Assembly (NCBI GenBank): GCA_049595035.1
Contig: JBMYKD010000001.1
Location: 62,001 to 126,000 of the forward strand
DNA length: 64,000 bases
Reading direction: 5' to 3'
DNA from: UBA12202 sp049595035
GTDB taxonomy: Bacteria; Pseudomonadota; Alphaproteobacteria; Puniceispirillales; UBA1172
Shown here piece after piece: positions 18,187-27,695 of the stretch. Positions within the stretch are counted from its first letter, which is position 1. Every line of letters begins with the position of its first letter. The notes beneath the pieces are model-generated. The model did not search any database. It was given only the letters and a program-made list of their open reading frames with translations, and was not told the origin of the DNA. Made by a program: the position numbers and the translations under genes.

Positions 18187-19992
18187 TTAAATTTCATTAT
18201 ATCGTTTCAGATCTTTAAACTTATCCAGATATGATTGATAATTCTGCCATTCTTCTGAGCTTCCTTTATAAATTGGTTTATTAGCTTGTTCTTTAGAGGC
18301 AGTTTTGATTAATTTGCCTTTTTTATGATAATCAAGAAATTGATCTTTCCATTCAAATCCTAATCTTTCACATACTGGTTTAAGTATGCTTGCAGGATCA
18401 TCGACCATATCCTCATAATTTATATCAATAATTTGATCACCATATAAGTTCATCCAGAAACGCATCATATCGCAATACATATTATAGTAATCAACTATGG
18501 TATCCAGATCATAACTATAATCCTGACCAGACGAGCCAAAACTTGTTTTATACTGCGACCAGCACACTGCTTGCGGGGATCTATTCATATGAATAATTTT
18601 TGCTTCTGGAAACGCGTTAATTATAACGCCTATGGATCTAAAATTACTGGGCATTTTATCAATAAAAAATTGAGTGCCAACATCATGATAATAATTAAGT
18701 TTTTCATAATAAATCTGTGAAACATTATCAAAAAACTGTTTTACTTCCCTGATAGATGAGTTTTCCTTGGTTGCAGAATCGAGATATGTTAACTCACCTA
18801 AACTTTCAACATTTACATTCTGAGATAAAATATTTTCCACTAGCGTGGTACCCGATCTTGGCATGCCTAAAATAAAAATTGGTATTGGTTGATTTTTAAT
18901 ATCATCTGGGGCTTTGTAATGTTTAATCTTGTCCGAGTAAAATGTGAAATATTTTTTTACATCATTGCTATTTTTAATGACATTTTGCATTGAATAAACA
19001 GATGTCTGTTTTCTCAGATTATTCGCCAGCTCTAAACATTCAAATCCCTGATCAAACATTTTTAGTTTGTCATATAAATTATAAAGCCCGAAATAAATGT
19101 CTGATTTTTCACTTTCATCCAAATTTTCACTATCTAATAAAGATAATGCCTTAATAATGATCTCATCATTGATGTGAGGTTTAACAAAGCTTGATAATGT
19201 GTAAATGGATTTGCTTTTAATTGTGTTGTTAGCATCAGATAATATACAAAGACGAAATAATTTTTCCGCTTGGTCATATTCTCCGATATCTCTTAGAGTT
19301 TGTGCTAGTATATGGGTGGCTTCAATATCATTTTTGTCTTGTTTTATGAGGTCGTTAAGAAGGGCTTTTGCTTCATTTAAATTACCTAAATTTTTTAAAA
19401 TAGATGCTTTTATTTTTTTAGATGTATTATTATTTGGTTCAGCTTTAATTGCTTTTTCAATAACTTCTAATGCGTCTTTTGGTAATTGTGATCCATCTAG
19501 TGCTAACGCCAGATCGTTTAGTATATCTGGATCGTCTCCATGATTTTTTATAATCTTCTGAAATATTTCAGCCGCTTTTTTCATCTGATTTGTTTGATAA
19601 TATAGATGAGCTAAACCTTTTAATCCGCCCTCGTGCGTTGGGTTAAGAAAAAGCAACCGTTCAAAAGCCACAAATGCATCATGAAATTGTTTTGCTTTTG
19701 TGAAGGTTAAACCTATCACATGTAGTAACCACAACGAATATGGGGTTTTATTAAGCATATCCCCACAAATATTTATGACTTTTATAAATTTACTATTATG
19801 GAATTCTTCACGAATTTTATTCTTGGTTTTTTCGGTTGGTTCAACAGAAGAAATATGATTGAGAAGTTTTATCAATTTAGGGTCAAACGGGTATTTTGTT
19901 TTTAATTCAACAAGAACTTTGTTGGCTTCATTAATTCTTTTTGTTTGGTAAAATTCTTTGAATTTTGAAATTTTAATATCGATGATATTCAT
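18187..19992 (-). CDS. TPR-repeat sulfotransferase
   Basis: The N-terminal ~330 residues are tetratricopeptide repeats (for example FVAFERLLFLNPTHEGGLKGLAHLYY and AAEIFQKIIKNHGDDPDILNDLALAL). The C-terminal ~270 residues are a PAPS-dependent sulfotransferase domain: 5'-phosphosulfate loop FILGMPRSGTTLVENILS, catalytic-type ESLGEL, and the 3'-phosphate motif HMNRSPQAVCWSQY. Such TPR-sulfotransferases are frequent in marine bacteria and modify proteins or glycans; the acceptor here is unknown. PAPS could come from the CysNC encoded at 2247-4115. It is AT-rich (16 G or C in 19081-19140). There is no signal peptide, so it is probably cytoplasmic. Confidence 0.85.
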   Translation of the reverse strand: MNIIDIKISKFKEFYQTKRINEANKVLVELKTKYPFDPKLIKLLNHISSVEPTEKTKNKIREEFHNSKFIKVINICGDMLNKTPYSLWLLHVIGLTFTKAKQFHDAFVAFERLLFLNPTHEGGLKGLAHLYYQTNQMKKAAEIFQKIIKNHGDDPDILNDLALALDGSQLPKDALEVIEKAIKAEPNNNTSKKIKASILKNLGNLNEAKALLNDLIKQDKNDIEATHILAQTLRDIGEYDQAEKLFRLCILSDANNTIKSKSIYTLSSFVKPHINDEIIIKALSLLDSENLDESEKSDIYFGLYNLYDKLKMFDQGFECLELANNLRKQTSVYSMQNVIKNSNDVKKYFTFYSDKIKHYKAPDDIKNQPIPIFILGMPRSGTTLVENILSQNVNVESLGELTYLDSATKENSSIREVKQFFDNVSQIYYEKLNYYHDVGTQFFIDKMPSNFRSIGVIINAFPEAKIIHMNRSPQAVCWSQYKTSFGSSGQDYSYDLDTIVDYYNMYCDMMRFWMNLYGDQIIDINYEDMVDDPASILKPVCERLGFEWKDQFLDYHKKGKLIKTASKEQANKPIYKGSSEEWQNYQSYLDKFKDLKRYNEI

Positions 19993-20091
19993 ACAATATC
20001 CATGTTGTTGTATTTATGCCACACATTAATCTTTAATTAAGTATTCATTAATTTATCTTCTTCTAATACACACAATTACCTCTTATAAAAA

Positions 20092-20118
20092 ATTATGCAA
20101 ATTACTTTTTTGCATAAT
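20092..20118 (+). promoter_or_regulatory. 10-bp inverted repeat in the porin leader
   Basis: ATTATGCAAA at 20092-20101 is exactly complementary to TTTGCATAAT at 20109-20118, with a 7-base loop. It ends 25 bases before the porin ATG and 14 bases before the AGGAG ribosome site. It may be an operator for a dimeric regulator or an mRNA hairpin that protects the porin transcript. Confidence 0.5.
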
Positions 20119-20143
20119 ATCAATTTACATTTAGGAGTAGATA

Positions 20144-21118
20144 ATGCGTAAAATTCTTCTTGCTACTACAGCTCTTGTAGCTGTAACTGGCGTTTCTCAT
20201 GCAGAAGTGTCAATCAACGGTTATTACGAATTCGGTTATGAGTCTGTCTCTGACGACCAGTCAACTGACGTAGATGACATGTATAATGACCATGAAATTC
20301 ATATCTCTTTCTCAAGCACCACAGATACAGGTCTTAGCTTCGGTGCTAAAACCGAAATGGAAGGTGATGCATCAAATACAGGTAATGACGAATCATCAAT
20401 GTACCTATCAGGTGACTTTGGTAAAATCGAATTAGGCCAGAATGATGGTGCAGGCCCAACTTATGTAACCTTCCCAGGTTATGGTTCAAACAGCATGGGT
20501 TCTTATGATATTGGTTCACACAACAAAAACTCATCTGGAACTGCCTTAACTGGTGCATATCCTTTCCCACAGTATGGCCGTGATAGCGATAACAACAAAA
20601 TCTCATATTTCTCACCAAATATGGGCGGTTTTTCATTCGGCTATTCATACAGCGATGAAGGAACAGACAACGCAGATACATCTGCTGGTCTTTCCTATTC
20701 AACTGATATGTCTGGTGTAGGTGTTGCTATTACTGCAATGATGGAAGATTCCGGTGAATCAACTAAAACAACTGAAAACGCTGCTTATGGTGTGACGCTC
20801 ACATCAGGTGCATTCGATATTGGTGTTTCTACAGGTACCACAAAGACTGGTACAACTGTAGACTCAAACACAACCATTTACGGTATCGGATATGCTGTTT
20901 CTGATGACGTACGGGTAACTGTTTCAGCTCTGAATTCTGAAAATGATGTTACTAATGGTGACAAGTTTGAAGCTCAGGGTGCAGGTGTCAATTATACTAT
21001 TGCATCTGGCCTCACTCTTAACGTTGGTGTAATGTCATTTGAAGCTACCGATGGTGGTTCAACATCACTTAACAACGACGGTACAGTCATTAGATCATCA
21101 GTTAAGATGTCATTCTAA
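20144..21118 (+). CDS. Major outer-membrane porin
   Basis: General diffusion porin of the Gram-negative porin type. A 20-residue signal peptide MRKILLATTALVAVTGVSHA ends before EVSINGYYEFGY. The mature chain is rich in alternating beta strands with Gly, Ser, Thr and Asp, has no cysteine, and ends SVKMSF with a terminal phenylalanine as outer-membrane barrels do. The 324 residues fit a 16-strand barrel. A strong ribosome site AGGAG (20133-20137), a leader hairpin and a strong terminator suggest high expression. It lies between the AT-rich patch and the leuS operon. Confidence 0.9.
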   Translation: MRKILLATTALVAVTGVSHAEVSINGYYEFGYESVSDDQSTDVDDMYNDHEIHISFSSTTDTGLSFGAKTEMEGDASNTGNDESSMYLSGDFGKIELGQNDGAGPTYVTFPGYGSNSMGSYDIGSHNKNSSGTALTGAYPFPQYGRDSDNNKISYFSPNMGGFSFGYSYSDEGTDNADTSAGLSYSTDMSGVGVAITAMMEDSGESTKTTENAAYGVTLTSGAFDIGVSTGTTKTGTTVDSNTTIYGIGYAVSDDVRVTVSALNSENDVTNGDKFEAQGAGVNYTIASGLTLNVGVMSFEATDGGSTSLNNDGTVIRSSVKMSF

Positions 21119-21140
21119 TTATTTCTGTATGACAGAACGA

Positions 21141-21169
21141 AAGGCCACCTATCTGGGTGGCCTTTTTTT
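21141..21169 (+). terminator. Rho-independent terminator of the porin gene
   Basis: AAGGCCACC (21141-21149) pairs with GGTGGCCTT (21156-21164) over a 6-base loop and runs into a stretch of seven T residues. It is 22 bases after the porin stop and is the clearest intrinsic terminator in the window. Confidence 0.93.
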
Positions 21170-21259
21170 ATGGAAAAATATTCTCTTTGTGATCAAAATC
21201 TTTATCTATGCCCCTTTTTGTGGTTTATTGATCCTATGATCAAATAAAGGGTTTTCATC

Positions 21260-21805
21260 ATGCCAAATCAAATCTCTAAACTTGCGCTGTCTTCATTCTG
21301 GTGGGTAGTCCCGGCCATCGGGCTGACAATGATGCTATCCGCATGTGGTTATATAGAAACCACCCCCTATGAAGAGCCCAAGTCCCGTACTGATCAGGGC
21401 TCATTTATCACCGGCAAGGATAAATCCGGCATCAGCCTAAATGACCTGCTTAACCCTAGATCATCTGGCACGGGAAGCATGCCGGTTAATGCGTTATTAT
21501 GGCGGGCATCTCTTGATACGGTTTCGGTTATTCCGATTGATGATATCGATACCTTTGGTGGCACCATTCTGACCGAATGGTATCCGCACCCGGAACAGAC
21601 AAATCAGCGCATTAAAATCGCTGTCTTCATTCTGGACAGGGAGCTTCGTGCTGATGCTATCCACGTTAATGTGTATCTTCAGGAAAACCAGAATAATAAC
21701 TGGACAGATATTGGTATTGATCGCGATTTCGGGCGCAAGATGGAAGACCTCATCCTCACCCGTGCGCGGGAAATCCGGTCAGCTAATGTAAAAGCCAGCC
21801 AGTAA
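21260..21805 (+). CDS. DUF3576 family lipoprotein
   Basis: Small exported protein with a lipobox MLSACGYIE (cysteine near residue 29), so probably an outer-membrane lipoprotein. The core SMPVNALLWRASLDTVSVIPI, then DTFGGTILTEWY and ending MEDLILTRAREIR, is recognisable as DUF3576, an alphaproteobacterial family of unknown function. It is regularly found directly upstream of leuS, as here (41-bp gap). The length of 181 residues is normal. A link with envelope assembly is inferred only from the neighbouring lptE gene. Confidence 0.85.
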   Translation: MPNQISKLALSSFWWVVPAIGLTMMLSACGYIETTPYEEPKSRTDQGSFITGKDKSGISLNDLLNPRSSGTGSMPVNALLWRASLDTVSVIPIDDIDTFGGTILTEWYPHPEQTNQRIKIAVFILDRELRADAIHVNVYLQENQNNNWTDIGIDRDFGRKMEDLILTRAREIRSANVKASQ

Positions 21806-21846
21806 CCATGACCATTATGTTATTTTAAAATATTTATGGAATAGCC

Positions 21847-24426
21847 ATGACTCGCTATAACGCCATCGAAATTGAACGGAAATGGCAGGACAGGTGGCAA
21901 GATGCCGGCTGTTTTCATGCCGATATTGACCCTTCAAAGCCTAAATATTATGTGCTGGAAATGTTTCCCTACCCATCAGGACGCATCCATATGGGGCATG
22001 TCCGTAATTATACCCTTGGCGATGTAGTGGCGCGGTTTAAACGGGCACAAGGCTTTAATGTGTTACACCCCATGGGCTGGGATGCGTTTGGACTGCCAGC
22101 GGAAAATGCCGCTATCGAACGGGGGGATCATCCGGCCAAATGGACATATGCAAATATCGAATCCATGCGCGAACAGCTAAAAAAAATGGGGCTTTCCTAT
22201 GATTGGCGGCGTGAGTTTGCCACATGTGATGCCAGTTATTACCGTTTTGAGCAAAAAATGTTTCTTGATTTTATCAAGGCCGGGCTCGCCTATAAAAAGG
22301 AAAGCTGGGTAAACTGGGATCCGGTGGAAAATACTGTTCTTGCTAATGAACAGGTGGTTAATGGTTGCGGCTGGCGGTCAGGTGCACCGGTTGAACGACG
22401 ACTGCTATCACAATGGTTTCTTAAAATTACTGCTTTTGCTCAGGATTTGCTTGATGCCATAGAAACCCTTGATCGCTGGCCAGATCGTGTCCGCTTGATG
22501 CAACATAACTGGATCGGGCGGTCAACCGGCGCCATGGTAAGATTTGATCTTGCCGGAGATGCGCCTTCTGGTTTCCATCAGATTGAGGTATTTACCACAC
22601 GTCCGGATACGCTTTACGGGGCTGGCTTCATGGCTATTTCAGCCACTCATCCATTGGCTATGGCGTTATCCGAAAACAATCCAGACCTTAAAGATTTTGT
22701 GGATGAATGCAATCGGATGGGTACATCCGAAGCTACCATCGAAGCAGCAGAAAAAAAGGGGTTTGATACAGGGCTTTTTGTCACGCACCCGTTTGATCCT
22801 TCATGGAAGCTTCCTGTCTATATTGCTAATTTTGTCCTCATGGATTATGGCACTGGCGCATTATTTGGATGTGCCGCCCATGATCAGCGTGACCTTGATT
22901 TTGCCCGCAAATATGATCTTCCTGTTATCCCTGTGGTTTTGCCAAAGGATGCTGACCCTGATACATTTACCATCACTGATGAAGCCTATACCGGGGATGG
23001 CGTGATTTATCAGTCTGATTTCCTCAATGGTATGGATGTGCCAACAGCCATTGATGCGGCTATTGCTAAACTGGAAGAACGGGATAAAGGGACGGCAAAG
23101 ATATCGTGGCGTCTGCGTGACTGGGGGGTGAGCCGACAGCGCTACTGGGGCTGTCCAATACCGATTATTCATTGCCCGTCTTGTGGAATGGTCAATGTGC
23201 CGGAATCTGATTTACCAGTTACTTTGCCCGAAGACGTGACATTTGATAAACCGGGTAATCCGCTTGATCATCACCCTAGCTGGAAACATACGCATTGTCC
23301 CGAATGTGGGGGCGCTGCGACGCGCGAAACAGATACCTTTGACACCTTTTTTGAAAGCTCATGGTATTTTCTCCGCTTTGCTGATCCTGACCCCGACATT
23401 GCTTTTTCCAAAGAAGCCATAAAATACTGGCTACCCGTTGATCAGTATATTGGCGGGGTTGAACATGCCGTTCTGCATTTACTATATTCCCGCTTTTTCA
23501 CACGCGCTCTGGCCGCTTGCGGCTATCTTGATCTAGCCGAACCATTTGATGGCATGATGACACAAGGCATGGTTTGTCACCAGACCTATCAGGATGCTGA
23601 TGGCCATTGGTTGTTCCCGCAACAGGTGGAAAAACAGGGTGATGAATGGATGATGCGCGATACTGGCCAGCCCATCCAGGCCGGCCGTATTGAAAAGATG
23701 AGCAAATCAAAGCGTAATGTCATTGACCCGGACAATATTATTGAAACCTATGGTGCTGATACCGCGCGTTTATTCATGATGTCGGATTCGCCCCCCGAAC
23801 GTGACATGGAATGGACAAGTTCAGGCGTTGAAGGGGCTAGTCGATTTCTGACCCGACTTTATCGTTTGAGTCTGGCCGAAGACAAAAGCCGTCCTTTTGC
23901 AGATGCCAATACTGCCATGCCTGAAACGCTAGACCCCAAAGCCGAAGAATTGATCACGTTAACCCATCAAACCATTAATGGCATAACCGATGATATTGGT
24001 CGGTTCCGGTTTAACCGGGCGGTGGCAGCACTGCACACACTCAATAATGCTATTGGCAGTTGTGATGAAGATACCGCGGCACAAAACTGGGCACGGCGAT
24101 TTGCGGCAGAAACCCTGACCCGGCTTCTGGCACCGATAGCCCCACATATCGCCGAAGAAATGTGGGCCCATTTAGGCCATGATAGCCTGTTAGCTACCCA
24201 GCCATGGCCAGAATGTGATGAAAGATGGCTCAAGGTTGATAAGATTGCCATGCCTGTTCAGGTTAATGGAAAATTGCGCGGCACGCTTGAAATTGCACCC
24301 GATACCGATAGCGAAATCATTAAGGAAGAAGCACTGGCTATTGAATCTGTCCAGAAACATATGGATGGCAAGACCCCGAAAAAGGTAATTGTGGTGCCTA
24401 ACCGGATCATAAATGTGGTAGTGTAA
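21847..24426 (+). CDS. leuS: Leucyl-tRNA synthetase
   Basis: Class I aminoacyl-tRNA synthetase that charges tRNA-Leu. The HIGH-type motif is in FPYPSGRIHMGHVRNY (residues ~39-54), the editing (CP1) domain runs from about 220 to 420 with TTRPDTLYGA, the leucine-specific zinc-like region follows, and the KMSKS loop is EKMSKSKRN near residue 617. The 859 residues fit bacterial LeuRS. It is followed by the lptE-like gene after four bases and then holA, the usual alphaproteobacterial and gammaproteobacterial order leuS-lptE-holA. Confidence 0.97.
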   Translation: MTRYNAIEIERKWQDRWQDAGCFHADIDPSKPKYYVLEMFPYPSGRIHMGHVRNYTLGDVVARFKRAQGFNVLHPMGWDAFGLPAENAAIERGDHPAKWTYANIESMREQLKKMGLSYDWRREFATCDASYYRFEQKMFLDFIKAGLAYKKESWVNWDPVENTVLANEQVVNGCGWRSGAPVERRLLSQWFLKITAFAQDLLDAIETLDRWPDRVRLMQHNWIGRSTGAMVRFDLAGDAPSGFHQIEVFTTRPDTLYGAGFMAISATHPLAMALSENNPDLKDFVDECNRMGTSEATIEAAEKKGFDTGLFVTHPFDPSWKLPVYIANFVLMDYGTGALFGCAAHDQRDLDFARKYDLPVIPVVLPKDADPDTFTITDEAYTGDGVIYQSDFLNGMDVPTAIDAAIAKLEERDKGTAKISWRLRDWGVSRQRYWGCPIPIIHCPSCGMVNVPESDLPVTLPEDVTFDKPGNPLDHHPSWKHTHCPECGGAATRETDTFDTFFESSWYFLRFADPDPDIAFSKEAIKYWLPVDQYIGGVEHAVLHLLYSRFFTRALAACGYLDLAEPFDGMMTQGMVCHQTYQDADGHWLFPQQVEKQGDEWMMRDTGQPIQAGRIEKMSKSKRNVIDPDNIIETYGADTARLFMMSDSPPERDMEWTSSGVEGASRFLTRLYRLSLAEDKSRPFADANTAMPETLDPKAEELITLTHQTINGITDDIGRFRFNRAVAALHTLNNAIGSCDEDTAAQNWARRFAAETLTRLLAPIAPHIAEEMWAHLGHDSLLATQPWPECDERWLKVDKIAMPVQVNGKLRGTLEIAPDTDSEIIKEEALAIESVQKHMDGKTPKKVIVVPNRIINVVV

Positions 24427-24430
24427 TCAA

Positions 24431-24910
24431 ATGATGCATCGTTTCATATCATTCATTCTGGCTTCCCTTGCGCTTTTGCTAGTTGGGTGTAGTTCTATCG
24501 AACGCCTTGATACTGCCAGTGTTTCCGAACTTGGTCAGATATCTGTGAGTGCATCATCAAACCGGTCGGAACAGATTTTTCACCAGCATATCATGCAGTA
24601 TCTTGACCGCTATCCGGCACAGGATATCCGCTATCGGCTAACAGCCAAGATTTCAGAATCTAAATCAGATACTGCCGTGTCTATGACAGTAAGATATGAT
24701 CTATATGATCAGCAGGAAGGCAAAGTCTTGATTTCTGATTCTATTCGGGTAAGTGCTACATTCGGGGCAGTATCATCACTTTATGGACAGGATAAAGCCG
24801 CTACTTTTGCCAGTGAACGGCTAGCTATGCAATTATCTGATAAAGTATACCTGAAACTTCTGGCCTTTTTCAATAATCGTAACCATGCTGAAACAGCATC
24901 TGCACAATAA
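24431..24910 (+). CDS. lptE: LPS-assembly lipoprotein LptE-like
   Basis: The short protein (159 residues) has a lipoprotein signal peptide with lipobox LLVGCSS (cysteine at residue 20) and a C-terminal part typical of LptE: YRLTAKISESKSDTAVSMTVRYDLYD and a helical end ASERLAMQLSDKVYLKLL. LptE plugs the LptD barrel for lipopolysaccharide export at the outer membrane. Sequence alone is weak because LptE diverges quickly; the position between leuS and holA is the stronger argument. Confidence 0.75.
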   Translation: MMHRFISFILASLALLLVGCSSIERLDTASVSELGQISVSASSNRSEQIFHQHIMQYLDRYPAQDIRYRLTAKISESKSDTAVSMTVRYDLYDQQEGKVLISDSIRVSATFGAVSSLYGQDKAATFASERLAMQLSDKVYLKLLAFFNNRNHAETASAQ

Positions 24911-24916
24911 TCTGTT

Positions 24917-25942
24917 ATGAAAATTGCGCCGCGCGATATTGACCAATTTATCAAAGCGCCACCGGCAGATTTGCTAATAGCATTATTCTATGGTCAGGAT
25001 GACGGACTCATAAGCGAACGGGCTAAAGCGTTATCCACCATTCTGGTACCTGATCTGAATGACCCCTTTGCGGTGACGGATATCACCGGTGAACAGATCG
25101 GATCAGAGCCATCGCTGCTTTATGATAGTGCTGCTGCTATTCCCGCTATGGGGCAAAAACGTCTGGTTCGGGTATTTCAAGCCAGCGATACTATCGCAGC
25201 TTCTGTTTCACAAGTGCTGGAAAACCCACCATCACAAGCCGTTATTGTCATAAGTGGCCGTGATATCAATACCAAATCCAAACTTGTCAAAATGCTGGAT
25301 AATGCCAAACAAACTGCCACCATTGGCTGTTATCCTGACCAGCAAAGGCAAATTGCACATATGGCTCGTGACATGTTTGCAGAATATCATATTAAAGCCG
25401 ATACTGATGCGATGGCGTGGATAACTAGCCATCTCGGTGGTGACCGTCTGATGAGCCGGTCTGAGATCGAAAAATTAACCATCATGGCAGGGCCAAACGG
25501 GCATATCACCCTTGATATGGTGATGAATGCCCTTGGTGATAGTGCTTCTGTTGCGGCCAGTCAGGTTGTCAGCGCCGCCGCATCTGGCGATATATTAGGC
25601 ATGGGACAGCAATTTGATCGTGCCATAACCGAAGGCATTGCCCCCGAAGCCATTATTCGCGCCAGTATCACCTATTTTCAGCGACTGTTTCGGCTATGTT
25701 GCCAGATGGATCGGGGAATGAATGCCGCCGATGCAGTGAACCAGTACAAACCACCTATCTTTTTCAATGAAAAGCCAGTGATTTCATCCCAGCTGAACCA
25801 TTGGTCAAGCCATCATGTCATGATTGCCCTTGATCGGCTGGGGCAAGCTGAAAAACAGTCACGAACAGGTATCCATGCCAATACCGCTGTATCACAGGCA
25901 CTGCTTGCTGTTTGCCAGATAGCTCAACGCCGCCGCCGCTAG
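24917..25942 (+). CDS. holA: DNA polymerase III delta subunit
   Basis: Delta subunit of the clamp loader, which opens the beta sliding clamp at replication forks. The chain of 341 residues has the family layout: N-terminal degenerate AAA+ domain (LLIALFYGQDDGLISERAKAL), then ITSHLGGDRLMSRSEIEKL near residue 173, and a C-terminal helical domain with RLFRLCCQMDRGM and NHWSSHHVMIALDRLGQAEKQSR. It is the last gene of the rightward leuS unit and converges on parB, with a 30-bp gap. Confidence 0.93.
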   Translation: MKIAPRDIDQFIKAPPADLLIALFYGQDDGLISERAKALSTILVPDLNDPFAVTDITGEQIGSEPSLLYDSAAAIPAMGQKRLVRVFQASDTIAASVSQVLENPPSQAVIVISGRDINTKSKLVKMLDNAKQTATIGCYPDQQRQIAHMARDMFAEYHIKADTDAMAWITSHLGGDRLMSRSEIEKLTIMAGPNGHITLDMVMNALGDSASVAASQVVSAAASGDILGMGQQFDRAITEGIAPEAIIRASITYFQRLFRLCCQMDRGMNAADAVNQYKPPIFFNEKPVISSQLNHWSSHHVMIALDRLGQAEKQSRTGIHANTAVSQALLAVCQIAQRRRR

Positions 25943-25972
25943 TGTTATCTATCAATGCTGGCCTGATATGTT

Positions 25973-26923
25973 TTATTCGGTCAGTCGGCCAATGACCGCA
26001 TCAAACTGATCAAGCGAACGACAGGTTATCATGATACGACCCGATTCGGTTTTGCTATCAAAGGCCAGTTTGATATCTAGCCCTAGCTGTTCCGCTAATT
26101 GCTTTTCTGTTGCTTTGAGATCAGGGTTTTCCACTACCGGGGTTGGCTGTTCCTGCTTATCCTTAGCAGCCAGTTTTTCGGCCTGACGCGCATTAAGTCC
26201 ACGCGCCTTGATCATTTCAGCTAATGCAAGGGCATCATCATGCCCAATCAGCGGCCTGACCTGACCCATGCTTAATTCAGATAATGCAAGCATATCCTTG
26301 ATTTTATTTGGTAAATTCAATAATCGTAAGGTGTTTGCCAGATGACTTCTGGATTTACCAACAACATTAGCCAGAGCATCCTGTGTGTAATCAAACTCTG
26401 ACATTAAACGCTGATATCCTTCTGCTTCTTCGATGATATTCAGGTCCTGACGCTGGATATTTTCGATGAGAGCCATCTCAGCGGCTTGTTGTTCACTGGT
26501 TTCTCTGATAACAACCGGAACATGATGCAATTGTGCCAGTTGAGCGGCACGCCAACGCCTCTCACCGGCAATAAGCTGAACATGATCTGCTTTATCGGGA
26601 TGTGGACGCACCAGAAGCGGTTGTATAATACCATGCTGATTAATGCTGGCGGCAAGTTCCTTTAATTCTTCGGCAGGAAACTGACGTCTAGGTTGCCATG
26701 GATTGGGTTCTATTTTTTCAATGGCAATAATCTGATCCGCTTTTCTCTCTGGTTGTTGTTTACTTGGCTGACCGCTTGCTTGGGTGAACTGGTCTGGTTG
26801 ATCGCCACTCAATGCTTCTAATGCGGGTGCATCACCAAGCAATGCTTTCAGCCCCCGACCTAAGCCTTTTTCACTCGCTTTTCGGGAAAGGGTAGATTTT
26901 TTGGATTTATCTGTTTTTGCCAT
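25973..26923 (-). CDS. parB: Chromosome partitioning protein ParB
   Basis: CTP-dependent centromere-binding clamp that loads at parS and spreads. The N-terminal end carries the ParA-stimulating basic stretch GLGRGLKALLGD. The ParB/Srx domain has EPNPWQPRRQF and the CTP-binding GERRWRAAQLA; the helix-turn-helix domain holds DYTQDALANVVGKSRSHLANTLRLL. I place the start at the ATG at 26923 (MAKTDKSKK); the longer in-frame ORF from 27043 lies inside parA and lacks conservation. It overlaps the end of parA by 17 bases. Two matching parS sites lie 1.5 and 3.5 kb upstream. Confidence 0.95.
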   Translation of the reverse strand: MAKTDKSKKSTLSRKASEKGLGRGLKALLGDAPALEALSGDQPDQFTQASGQPSKQQPERKADQIIAIEKIEPNPWQPRRQFPAEELKELAASINQHGIIQPLLVRPHPDKADHVQLIAGERRWRAAQLAQLHHVPVVIRETSEQQAAEMALIENIQRQDLNIIEEAEGYQRLMSEFDYTQDALANVVGKSRSHLANTLRLLNLPNKIKDMLALSELSMGQVRPLIGHDDALALAEMIKARGLNARQAEKLAAKDKQEQPTPVVENPDLKATEKQLAEQLGLDIKLAFDSKTESGRIMITCRSLDQFDAVIGRLTE

Positions 26924-27695
26924 TCTTTTTTTCCTGTTTGATGAACTCACCTGCCAAGGCGATATAAGCGTCTGATCCGGCACAATTGATATCATATAAT
27001 AATACTGGCAAGCCATAGGATGGTGCTTCGGACACTCTGACATTGCGCGGAATCACCGTCTGATAGACCAATGCACCTAAATGATCACGCACATCTTTTG
27101 ATACCATGGCAGATAGATTATTCCGGCTATCATACATCGTTAGCACCACTCCTTTTATGGTTAGGCGCGGATTTAAACCCTGCCTGACCATTTCCACGGT
27201 ATCCATCAATTGCGATAACCCTTCCAGAGCATAATATTCGCATTGTAACGGGATCAGGATAGAATCCGCAGCCGTAAGGGCATTGACTGTTAGCAAGCCT
27301 AGCGATGGTGGACAATCAATAAAAATATAGTCATAATTTTTATTTATATTATTTATCAATGACTTAAGGCGATTATTCCGGTTTGATTTGCTGGCTAATT
27401 CCAGTTCGACCGCTGATAAATCGGTTGACGCCGGAATAACATCTACCCCCTTAATCTCAGTAGAAATCATGGCCTGATCAATGGTAATCGTCCCGGAAAC
27501 CAGCTGATAAAGATCATCCTGGCGTTGCTCTCTATCAATACCAAGTCCGGTGCTAGCATTGCCTTGTGGATCAGCGTCTATAACCAGAATGGAGCGTCCT
27601 GTTGCGGCTAATGCTGTTGCTAGATTCACCGTTGTTGTTGTTTTTCCAACACCACCTTTTTGGTTACTAACAGCAATAATTTGTCTTGTGTTCAT
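26907..27695 (-). CDS. parA: Chromosome partitioning ATPase ParA
   Basis: Walker-type ATPase that moves the ParB-parS complex and so segregates the origin. The deviant Walker A KGGVGKTTT is at residues 12-20, DADPQGNAS follows at about 41-49, and the switch DCPPSLGLLTVNAL lies near residue 125. The 262-residue length lacks the N-terminal operator-binding domain of plasmid ParA, as expected for a chromosomal Soj-type protein. Its ATG overlaps the rsmG stop (ATGA), and parB follows. The conserved order rsmG-parA-parB points to the main chromosome. Confidence 0.96.
   Translation of the reverse strand: MNTRQIIAVSNQKGGVGKTTTTVNLATALAATGRSILVIDADPQGNASTGLGIDREQRQDDLYQLVSGTITIDQAMISTEIKGVDVIPASTDLSAVELELASKSNRNNRLKSLINNINKNYDYIFIDCPPSLGLLTVNALTAADSILIPLQCEYYALEGLSQLMDTVEMVRQGLNPRLTIKGVVLTMYDSRNNLSAMVSKDVRDHLGALVYQTVIPRNVRVSEAPSYGLPVLLYDINCAGSDAYIALAGEFIKQEKKNGKNR

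Noticed and set aside
22544..23005. Long rightward open frame inside leuS (and similar antisense frames inside etfD, mnmG and ccrM)
   Set aside because: They overlap well-supported genes in another frame, lack family motifs, and have no ribosome sites.
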